From Bos javanicus (taxonomy: Eukaryota; Chordata; Mammalia; Artiodactyla; Bovidae), in NCBI RefSeq assembly GCF_032452875.1, contig NC_083884.1:19113501-19177500 (forward strand): a DNA stretch of 64,000 nt, in the 5' to 3' direction. A program made the position numbers and the translations under genes. The stretch's first letter is position 1. Every line of letters begins with the position of its first letter. Below the pieces are notes generated by a model. The model made no database searches. It saw nothing but the letters and a program-made list of their open reading frames with translations, and was not told where the DNA came from. Positions 36,427 to 48,400 of the stretch are shown one piece after another.

Positions 36427-39400
36427 CTGAAATAAAAAAGCCGGTCGGTTGTCAGCTGCTAAATACCGGGGGGTGTCTCCTTAGGTGTGACGTCACCCAA
36501 GACCTTCAGAGTACTTTCTCTGCTTCAGTTGCTCTGGAGGGGATTCTCTTACTGCACCGACCTCCAAACTAATTACCTCTTACCATCCACATGAAGCAAG
36601 GAATTGATTTTCACATTAAAACTATCTGTCTATTCCAGGACAGAAGACATAATAAAGCCACATATTCCAGGACATAAAACATTAAGTTTTGGCTTTAAAC
36701 AATGTTCTTTGTAGTCTAAGAGATCTAAGCTATGTCAGATAAACTAAATAGGCCTAGTACTGGGTTAAATGTACATTTAACCCAGTACTAGGCCTTTATA
36801 GAAACCATAAATGACACCTATTTTAAACGGGCAGCTTTTACCTATATCTGGGGAAAAAAAAAATGAATCCAAAATTATGGAAAGTCATTCAGTATGCCCT
36901 TCTATTCCAGAAAATGAGGGAAGAATGGTGACCCTGGTTTCTTCTTAAAATTTCAACAGCTCCGTGATCTTTGTGCAGCAGTGCACAAAGTTGACTGACA
37001 CACCTGTTTTTAAATCCAGCAGACCCAGGAAAGGAGTCCTTTCTACCATAACAAATATCTCAAAGCATAGAGAAGAGAGGCAACATCTCAAATTCTAAAG
37101 GTGCGTTTGGAAGAGAATCTGGCCAGAGTACCCAGACCAACTCCGCCCCCTCCCCATTTCCTGCAGAAGATTATACATCGCCCACTCAGCAGACTCAGTT
37201 TCTCCCTGGCAAATGTTATCTTAGTGCTGTGGACTGAAAGCTGGAGACAACACAAAGTTTCAGGCTAATAAGAGACCGGGGCCTTGAAATCTGGATGTGC
37301 TGGGAGACAGAAGCTGTCACTGAATATGCAACTTACCAACACGTAAGAAATACCTCTGAGTCGCTTGGTTTATCAGTGAAAACCAGATGACTCCCTTTCC
37401 CCACCTCCCCTTGGGAGAGCTCCCGGGGCGAAGCCGCCCGCACCCCTCGTCTGACACCCCGCCCCCGCACATGTGCGCACATGCGGAGGTGCATCGGGCA
37501 TGCGCAGAAGCAGGGAGGCGGTGGCGGTTCGGGCAGAGACGCAGCAGGCCTACCTTGGGCAAGGATGTTCCACTGCATGACCCTAATGGGAGGGTGGCTA
37601 CTGGGGCCATCGGCTGGCAGAGCCACAAAATCCCTCTGGAACCGTGGGGGCCGGGTATGCAGGACAGCCCTGCATTCCTCCAGGAGCTCTTTGGGGTCGA
37701 TGGGCTCCAGGTGCTCTGGGTCAGGGGCCACCAGGTACTCTGGGTGCTGGGACGCCGCGCTGCTGTTGAGTGTCTTGGCGAGAGCACTGTAGAGCCTGCT
37801 CGTGCCGTTTCCCATGGGATACACTGCGGGGAAGGAGACACGTGTTACACACTCAGCCTTCTCCTGCCTTTCTCCAGTTCTCACTCAGAGCGACCACAAG
37901 ATAAAGCAGTTAGTGTCCACAGAAGCTGGGGCCGATGTTGCCACGTTCATGGTCTACGGGGTGCATTACAGGAGCGCCCAGGTTCTAGCTTTCTAGGAGG
38001 ACAACTACTTGAAATACTACAGCTGAAATACCTTGATCCTTATGGCTTATTCTAACCTGAAACTTGTCTTTATAATTTGTAGACACAGTCTTACGAAAGC
38101 ATGGCTAAACAAAATCCATATTCCTTTTTCTATGTATTTATTTTTTTTCTATGTATTTTAAATGAGAACTTGAAGGCCAGTTTTAAAGAGCCAGATGTCA
38201 GAAAGCCTGATTACTCCGAGATGGCATTAGAGCAGGCTCTTAGTGTGTCAGCTACTCGGATCCCTATTATGCTGGCTTAAAGAATCAGCTGGATTAAATC
38301 CAGGCTCTGGCTTTCTATAGGATTCTGAGAACATCACTGAGCAGTACAGTCTGCAATCTAATCTTAACTGCCAGATTTTTTAAAAATCAGGAGAGGTTGG
38401 CGGTGGTGGGGGGAGAGATGGGGTGGGGAGGGGAGGATATGGTGGTGCAGGAAGCATTGTCTAGGTCCGTTTCCTGAGGCTTCTGATTCTTACCTAACTG
38501 GATAATAACTAAAGACAACAGAGCACAATCTTCAACAAACTAACATGAAGGGAGAGGTATCTTTCACCTCACTAGGAGGCAGTGGATTGCTCTTTTAAAG
38601 GTCAACCTTGTTTTCTCTTCATTACAGTATAAATTAGGCCAGATTCTGCTTGGAATCATGTCTGAGATTCCTGGTTTGGAGGAACCTGGATTTCCTGACC
38701 TCATCCAAGTCCTTGCCTTCTCTTGAAGGACACAAAGTTTTCTTTACAAAACACATTGTTTGGCAAGCTGATTGCACGTGAAACTAGCAAGCCATTGAAT
38801 TCACCTTACATAGCAGGTCACAAAGGCCAATTCAAGTGTTCACCCCCAGGACCTATCCTTAAACATCAAGATCAAGATGCAAGCAGGCTCCATCACTCCT
38901 TTTCAAGGACTCCCCAGTGAGAAAGTGAGGCAAAGAGACTCCAGTTTTCCCAGCACACATTTCTGTGTACGTGCAACTGCCTGCAAGCCTGTGCTCACAA
39001 AGGCACATGCATGAACACGCGCACACACTTGTTTCCTGGATGTCTGACTTGAGTATATTCTTTTTTAATCAATTTGCTTGCCTATCTGAGTACATGGGAC
39101 CAAAGAAATTTTCTTCTTGGCTGGCAGTACAACTTTGAAAATTTTTCTTCTGTACTTCTAGTTCAGCAAAAAGCGGTAAAAAGTTCTACTGTTTTGTCAA
39201 GCATGGTTTCCAGCATCAGTAATAGCCTAACAGTAGACCAATCTGTCAGGGCATCATGGCAAACTCACAAGGGCTCCAATATCTGACATCTGTCAGGCTC
39301 CAGGCAAATGAGCAGCTTGAAGCTGTTCAGTTTTAACAGGACTGCTCTGCATCCTTTTGATGACATCACCTTCGCCAAGCTGTTTCAGGGTGGTTGCTGT

Positions 39401-42400
39401 GATAAAAAAGCAAGTACCATGCGAAAATGAATGTGAAAAAGGTTAATTGTGTCCAACAGGAGTTGAAGATTTAAGGCGTTATCCTAAACAACACTTCCTC
39501 CTAAAAACTTAAGAAAAACCTTTCAGTGAACAAGGAACAGTAAAATGTATTAACACAATGAAAGTGCTGGAAGACATGCCCAGAAAGCCAATCAAAATTA
39601 TATCCTATTATAATATAGGATAATTATATTAAGAAAATGACAAAGTAGTCTAAATTAGAAAACTTACAAATGAGGCAATGTGAAGAATTAGTAAACACGT
39701 AACAGAGAGAAATGAGATAAAGCTTGCAAGATAGTGGCAAATACTATGTACTTATTTAAAGCAAAGATGCAAATATGGATAAAAGTTTCTTGTAGCAGGA
39801 AAACCAATGCAAGGAAATGAAACACGTACTGATACGAGAAACTATAAACCAAGAAAACTCTTCAAAGTTTCAATCATGCAGGATGAATTAAGTTCTGGAG
39901 CTTTAATGTACAGCAAGGTAAGTTTAGTTAAGGATACTGTATCTCATACTTGAAATCCTTCCTCTAAGTGATCTTAGATCTTAAGTGATCTCACCCCCCC
40001 ACCCCCGGAAACACACACTATGTGAGTGACATGTTAATTAGCTTGATTGAGGTAATTATTTCAAGATGTGTACAAATATCAAACCATCACTCAGTACACC
40101 TCAAATACACAACAATGTTCGCTAATTATACCTCAATAAAGCTGAAAAAAAGGTCAGTGGTTTGAAAGAAAAATTATGAGGTTAAAAGAACATGTATCAT
40201 GGACACAAACACACATACCTGAGACTATCAACCCAGAACGACCAACACCGACTGGACTGTAAAGAAACAGAAAAAAAATCCCTTGGACTCCAGGCCAAAA
40301 ACAGCAAGGAACTTAGAAGTTAGAGTATCAGACTTCAACTGTAATGTTCTTAGACCAGAAGAAAATGAAGTTACATATCTGAAACATGTCAGGCTTTATA
40401 TGTGAGCCAAGAATTTTAAATCTAGCAAAACTAAAATACTGACTCTAGAAGCGCTTCTTCCAGAAAATACTACAGCAGGGGATGGCCAACTGCAGCCAGA
40501 TGTATTTTGTACAGTCCTTGATCTTCAGATGTCATATACACACCCACAAGCACACGGTACATGGCAGGATAATTTCTGGCACTCAAAGCCAAAATGTTTA
40601 CTATTGGGCCCTTCTCAGAAAAGTCTTAACCACCCCTGGAAGTAGCGAACAAGCTTTAGACCAAAATGACCAGAGATACTGATATACGAACTGGTGGTGC
40701 TATATTAAACAGAGCAAATCAAGTCTAAATGAGATTAAGATAGTACAATATCCACTGGCTATGTGATCCAAGAATGAACCAATGAGGATTTAGTACAACC
40801 AAAAAAGAAAAGCCTGGGATGGGGGTGGGGGTGGGACAGAGCAGGGGGACCAGAAAGAAGCAAGCATATTCAATTAAGAATTATTTGGGGACTTCCCTGG
40901 TGGTCCAGTGGCTAGGACTCTGAGCTCCCAGTGCAGGGGGCCCAGGTTTGATCCCTGGTCAGGGAGCTAGATCCCACATGCTACAACTAAGACCCAGAGC
41001 AGCCAAATAAACAAATAAAAATTTTTTTTTAAAAAAAGAATTATTTGCAGTGATCATCATTAGTAATGGCAGAATCAGAATTGTTACTCTAGACTGCTTA
41101 AACTGGATGTTCTAATTTCATCATTCCCTGTTGTCCTTTTTTGGTTTGTTTTTGGAAATTTATAGGGCTGTTAGCTACAAAACAAGGAAAACACATTCTT
41201 ATTAAAGCCAGCTCAGCTCAAAAAAAGCTCATTTTGGCCCAATAGTGGATTACTATATTTTGTCATTCACTTTATTTGTGACTTTTGGGGGTTTTCAAAA
41301 ATTCAATCTAGCACCTAAAGACAAAGGCTTTGCAGCAAAAAAGAGGAAGGACACACTGCAATATGGGCCTCAAAGCCCCAGTTCTAGGCCCAGTTTAAGT
41401 GGCTGGATTCTGAGTAAATCCAAAATTGGAGCCAACAAGTTTTGTTGATGACTTACTTGGATGTGGCCTATGAGAAAGCAGTCAAAAAAAAGTTTCCAAG
41501 ATGGGTGGGCTGAGCAACTACAAGGATGAAGCTGCCAATACAGGTTAGGAAAACCGGGTAGGGTTTGCAGAAAATAGGAGCTTGGCAGTCAGGTATGACT
41601 GATGTTCAGGAGAGAAGTGCAAATTGGAAACAGGTGGGAGATGTTTGTTGCCAGAGGAGGACTGAGCTCTGGAGCAGACTACCATGTCTGTTTGCTAACA
41701 GGGCTGACACATTAGAGGAAGAAACCCATCAAGCAGACTTCAGGCGTGACAAAATGAGGGAGCTGACAAGTCCTCCCCTGAAAGAATTATAAACCTGAAC
41801 CAGTGTCAAAACCAGCCACTTCAGTGCTCTGGATGTAGACCAAAGGCATGCAACACACTGAGAAGCCTTTATTTGCGAAAGCTATTGAACCTCAGTTAAG
41901 AACAGTGCTGGTCTGTGCAGGTCCTGCCTGGGGCAGGCCTGGCCCCACCTCTCCCCTTCAGCTCTGTGGAAGTGATTCCAACTAGAGCAGCAAAGATACT
42001 GAAGTAAGTTAACATCTGCCCAGAAAAAAGGCCTAGGCCTTGATGGCTCTCGCTGGTGAGCCTATCAAATATTTAAACAATACCCATCCCTTCATAAACT
42101 CCCACCTACTGCTTCCCATGTACAGCCCCACTGGAAGACAGTCTGGCACTGTTTAAAATAAATATAGAACTCATGCCCCTAGGGATTTACCTAAGTGAGC
42201 TTAAACTTAAGTTCATTCAAAAATATGTACGCAATTGTATTAATAAATGCCCGAACTGGAAGCAAAGATGTCCCTCAATGTGCAAATGTATACAACCACA
42301 CAAAATAGTACATAACAATAAAGGGGAACAAGTCACAAGCATTTTGTAAGTGAAAGAAGCCAGATCCTAAAAATTACATACTGCACGATCCCACTCACAG

Positions 42401-45400
42401 GGCATTCTAGAAAAGACAAATTATACAGAATGGTTTTCAGAGATTGAGGGAGGGACCAGTGGCTGACAAAGAATTTTAGGGCAAAGGAACCACTCTGTAC
42501 AGCCGTAGGGTGATGCATACATGACTCTGCGTCAAAATCCATTGACTTAACTACCCCTCACAAAGAGTAAACTTTAATGTGCGAAAATTCAAAAGATCAA
42601 CAGGGAGGTGGGGGGATCAAGAGGAAATGCAGACTCTGACAAATAAATCTATTACAAATATATGACAAATTCACAGAAGGGGCTTCAGGAAAAAAGGAAT
42701 CATGTCACTTTGGAAAACAGCTTTTAACTGCTCAAGACTAAAGAAAGTGCACTCAAATTAGCAAAGCTATTTCTCTTGGGGGGTGGGTGTCAGCAATTCC
42801 AAAAATGCTTTACATGTATATTGCGGTTGAACAAATACAATAAGTGATGGATGGTGGGAGTCTGATTTCTGTGAAAAAGGAAAGCTGCAGATAAATGAGG
42901 AAAGGTTTAGAAGGAATCATGTGGTACTGAGGGAGTCAGACACATCATCCAGATTTCATGTTTCCCTTATAGTACACAGATATATAGACAAAGCCATTAG
43001 GGATGTCTGAGACACCTTTGGAGAAACGCAGGGCCAAGGGGTTTTCATATTAACACTGAGGCATCCTTTCTGTCTTTGTTTTCGACTGTGATGAAACCCC
43101 CGCTTTGTCAGCATTAACTCAGGCAGTTGGCCCCAGGCTCCAGTAGGGGCCACTGTGCTCTTCACCATTATTCATTTTTTAAATTGCCTGCTTTACCCAC
43201 AAATGTCCTTAAGTGAGGCGGCAATAAGTACTTCTGTTAAATTTGGAGCCCTGATGACCTATCTTTAATACTTGACAAAAAGGAAAGTCCACATAAACAC
43301 TTGTGCTGCACACAAAATACGCTGCCTTAAGCAACAGCACTCAGGTGAGTGCCTGGATTGCAAAACTCTCCCGTCTTCACCTCAAAGAACCAACAAACTT
43401 TAGTCAAGAAACAAGGCAGACATTTATCCACTAAAATGTAAGAAGTGAGCCTGTCACTTTAAGGAAAACAGCTGACAGTATTTTTGCCCATGAGAAAAAT
43501 TTCCCAGAGAAAATTCTGGAAAACACATCTGGCATCAGGAGCCTGACAAGTCCCCAGTACTTAAAAAACTTCTCTGACAAGATTGGAGATGATAGTTACT
43601 AAGGTTATTTTGGAGAAGGCACTGGCACCCCACTCCAGTACTCTTGCCTAGAGAATCCCATGGATGGAGGAGCCTGGTGGGCTGCAGTCACGACTGAGCG
43701 ACTTCACTTTCACTTTTCACTTTCCTGCATTGGAGAAGGAAATGGCAACCCACTCCAGTGTTCTTGCCTGGAGAATCCCAGGGACGGGGAGCCTGGTGGG
43801 CTGCCGTCTATGGGGTCGCACAGAGTGGGACACGACTGAAGTGACTTAGCAGTAGCAGCAGCAGCAAGGTTATTTCTATACTGTATAACATCTGGAAGAG
43901 CCATGTAACCTAGTTAACCAACTTCCCAAATAACCAAGAAGATGTTCACTGATATGGTATATCGGATTTGACGTTGCAAATAACTATTAATATAAGCTAC
44001 CACAAAAGACCACCCACAATTATCGTAAAAGGCTATTAAAATAATTCTCTCTGATTATATAACCAGTGAGAGACTGGATTCCTATCTTTTAACAAAAATA
44101 TCCCAACAGACTGAACGGAGAAGCAACTAGGAGGATACAGACAGCTGTCACGTATTAAGCCAGACTTTCAAATGAAGAGATTTCCAAAAACGTCAAATGG
44201 TGCCACTCTTTCATCTAACCTTTTTATTTGGGGAAAAAAAATGCTGGTTAAAAAGTAAAAACACAACAAAAGCCAGGATTATCTGGGTACACACCTGAGA
44301 AGCTGCTGGAGTTGACCAACCTCGGGGCCCAAGGAAACCTCCAAGAGAAAAGCACACCAAACCCTGAAGGACAGACGTCACAGGAAGGCATCGTTGGAAC
44401 AGCAAGCCTGTGCTGCCACCCACTGGCCACTGTGCTGAATCACCTCAGAAAGGTTAGAAAACTAACTCAGCAGCTAATTTTCACTGGTCCCCTGAAAGCT
44501 CCTGAATAAATGTGGCCACCTTCAAAATATTCACAAGACAACCATCGACCTAAAACAGCTTGGATGTTGGGTATGCAATATATTTATTTAATACTTAATT
44601 AATAAATCAATAAAGATTTACAGTCCCCATGGCTTACAGCTTCATGGATCAAGTTCCAGTGGCTCCCTTTTTCTTACATATGGCCTTCTTCTGGTACTTG
44701 AAAAGTCAAAGTGAAGTCGCTCAGTTGTGTCCAACTCTTTGCGACCCCGTGGGCTGTAGCCTACCAGGTTCCTCCATCCATGGGATTTTCCAGGCAAGAA
44801 TACTGGAGTGGGTTGCCATTTCCTTCTCCAGGGGATCTTCCCAACCCAGGGATCAAACTCGGGTCTCACTGCAGGCAGACGCTTTACCCTCTGAGCCAGG
44901 AGTATGAACCTTAAGTCACCCTTAATATTTAAATTACAACCCCTGTTCTTCACTCATTAGTTCCATGAGGATAGAGACTATATCTGCCTTGTTTATGGAC
45001 TCAAGGTAGGTCAACTGGTTTCCAGAAATCATGGCTTCTCTTTTCACTGGTCAGATCCTGAACAAGTTATTTATCTCTGTGGCTCTGTTTCTTCATCTGG
45101 GGATTACCATGACCTACTTCACTGTGTTACTGTGAGGGTTAAGAGAGTTAAAGGAGCTATACCTAGTACATTCTAAATGGCAGCTATTGTTACTTTTCTT
45201 CCTGGGATTAAAGAGCAGCTATTAACATCTGAGAGCCAAGCGTGTACGACACTTATCTTTCCAACGATCCAGCAAAGCAGGTACTGTATTCCCCATTTTA
45301 TAAACATGGTGACTGACTGCACAGTTGGCAAAGGACCTGACCCTGGAGAGGGCTGCCTGCACCTTGGATCACTGCTTGTCTCTGACGGTGCTGACCAGTC

Positions 45401-48400
45401 AGGATGACTGGATGGAGCTGCCAGGGGCGTGTGTGGCAATTAACAAAGGTCCAATTTCACCTCATCCCTCTGCCCAGGTCACCGCCGTCAGGGCGTGCAC
45501 ACTGGCACAGCACAAGGTGTACAAAGCGGTGTAATGACCCGCTTTACTGGCACATGGCATTACTAGAGATATCAAGTGAAGGTCATGTCTCCCAACCTAG
45601 CGGGTCTATAAATACAAGGTCCTAGACACAGTGACAATCCCAGTGACCTTTCTTTGCTAGGCAGCAGTCAGACACAAGAATACCCAAGTGCCTTCTGGAC
45701 AAAGCAGAGCTGTCCCTTCAGTCATGCCAGATTCATCTTGAAAATATGGCTAGGGAAAGAGAAATCCCTCCACAATGAATACTTAGGTTAGCGTGTGAAA
45801 ATTGGTGGTTGATTATGAGTGGGCTGGCCAAGCATTTGCACAAGCCAGACTCTTCCAGCAAAATGCTAGAAAACTGAAAAGGCAGAAACAAAGAACCTGG
45901 TGTGACAGCTGCTCTCCACCAACTGAGACAATCAGGTTTGTGTTACTACCTGGTGCCCATCATTAACGTTCCCAGGAGCTCAAGAGGTGCTCTGGGTTCA
46001 CAGCTATGAATGAAATACGGAGCTAAGGAGTACTCTGCTATTCTTCCCTGTGGGTCAGAGGTCCACATACATCTCCCAGTGCCCTGTATGAGATGCCTAT
46101 GGCTGCTTACATTTTTAAGTGGTTGAAAAAAAATTGTAATATTTCCTGACATGTGAAGATCATCCAAAACTCCAACTTCAGTATCCATAAATAAGATTTG
46201 TGTATTGTCAGCAGCTACTTCCACACTATAGCAGCAGAGCTGAATAGCTGTAACGGATATTTAGTCTATTAAGCCCAATATATACTAGCTGGCTCTCTAC
46301 AGAAAAGTTTGCAGACTCCTGCTCTAGATTATGAATTGTATAGTCCATTCGTACATACTTCACAAAAATCAACGAAAGACTCAGTCATTTAAAATAGGGA
46401 AAACCTAATTTTCATATATAGATTTCCATAGCCTTGCTTGAATAATTACAGCACTTGTAGGAAAAGAATCATCTTTTAAAATGTGTAGTGACACTGGTAG
46501 CAGTTTAAAAATCTCCAGTCCAATGACTCATTTTTAAGATGGGAATTGATAAATAATGTACAGTAGGTCATCAGACATGAGGCCAAAAATACATTATTCT
46601 TAAGACCTTTCTGGAATAAAGTACACACACGCATATTTTTCTAAAGACTGAAAGAATATGGGTAAAATCAGAAAGGACGCCACCAGTGGGCTTAAGAAAC
46701 AATTCCAGGAAGACAGAGACAGGTGTGAATTAACAGAGAACCCAGAGCGGAGGGCAATGCAGTACAAACTACCGAAGGTAAATTAAACATGGCTCTTCCC
46801 AAGGGAGCTCTGAAGAAACCCAAAGCTAAGTCCACCGAGACAGAGGGCAGGAGAGGCAAGGGGCCATCGTTAGGGTCATTCTTTCAGCAATGGTATTTGA
46901 GACAGCTGCTAGTTCTGTCACTTCCCCTCTCAGAGAGAAGAGGGTGGCCTCTGCCAGCTGGAGAACTGGCTTCAGAGATGTGGGCCCTGGAAGGGCTCCC
47001 AAGAGTGATGGACGGGAAGGGAGGCAGAGCAGACCGTGGACCTCAGGGATATTTCTGAAGGCGTGGCTGGAGGGGTGAGCTAAGCATTGGAGAACACAGA
47101 AGGGAGCCTGCCTGCACCCCTGACCCCCAAATCTCCGCAACTACAGAGAAAATGCAAACTGCTCTCCCAGGAGGAAAGGTATGGGGGAGAAACAGGCTCA
47201 CACAACTGTATAGGACACAAAGACAGACTAGGCTTCTATGAAGAAAGGAGCAGAGAATTAGAAAATGTCCAAAAATTGTAAACAACTGCAAAATAGACAT
47301 GTTCAAAAAAATCTCATGAAATATAAAGAAACATTCTTAAAAATGCAAGAGCAGCCAGAGGGTGGATCCATATGGACAACAATCTGTCTAGCAGGAGTTT
47401 AATAATATGAGAACAGGCAATGTGATAAAATAGTGATGAAAATGATAAAATTCAAGAAATAGAAATTTTCCTGGGCTAGAGAATGGTATGTCCTGGGGCT
47501 TCCTTGGTGGATCAGTGGTAAAGAATCTGCCTCCCAATGCAGGAGACATGGGTTCAGTCCCTGATCTGGGAAGATCCCACATGCCGTGGAGCAGCTTAAG
47601 CCTGTGCTCAACTACTGAGCCTATGCTCAAGAACCTGGGAACTGCAACTCCGGAAGAACTTGCACCCTAGAACCAATGCTCTGTTTTGCAACAAGAAGCC
47701 ACCACAATGAGAAACCCGTGAATTGCGACTAGAGAGTGCCCCTTGCTCTCCATAACTAGAGAAAAGCCCACACAGCAATGAAGGCCCAGCACAGCCCCCC
47801 CCCCCAAAAAAGAATGGTATGTCCTTAGACTGAATGGGCTCATCTGATGCTGAGACGTTTATCCTGACAGAACTTCTGAACACCAAGGACAAACAATCCT
47901 CAACTTCTAGAGGATAATCAGTACCATCAAAGAGATTGCAGTTCTGAGGCAAAATTAACAGACATGTTATTTTTAAAAAATTATATTTTAAAATTGTCAT
48001 GAAAATTTTCCAAATAAAAATTTAGAATGAACCACTACTGGAAAGAGAAATTAATTGTAGAACACATCTCAGCAAATCTATTTGACCTAGAAAATCTGAA
48101 AGATGAACATCTTCGGCAACCCCCTCAGTGAAAGCAAAACATAAAGGAAACAGAAAACCGTCATGTCCAGGGTGTCAGTAGGATATGCAAAACAACTTCC
48201 TTGTACCCCGTACTGGACACACCTGCCCCAGCACTGGACGCTCAGAGTGGGGGACAGGCTGGGAAAAGCAAAGGAAAATGATGCTAAAGGCGCTTCCTGG
48301 ACACCCTGCTGCCACTTTTCTTTACTGCTCCATGATTCTGGCTCCAAGGAACTTTGGACTTCTCAGACTACTCCAGTTCTGAAGGGAAAAAGCAGTTTTC

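Larger units (their letters stand above)
36427..37553 (-). other. NOCT: NOCT intron 2
   Basis: 1.1 kb containing a CRE octamer, a perfect 46-bp palindrome and a second small inverted repeat. The 222-codon plus-strand frame at 37387-38055 is a shadow of exon 2. Confidence 0.9.

Noticed and set aside
36029..36430. Plus-strand frames opposite NOCT exon 3
   Set aside because: Antisense shadows of the catalytic exon.
37387..38055. 222-codon plus-strand frame opposite NOCT exon 2
   Set aside because: Antisense shadow of a well-supported exon; no recognisable product.
46789..47140. Overlapping frames on both strands (89 and 104 codons)
   Set aside because: No recognisable domain, intronic, and no splice context.
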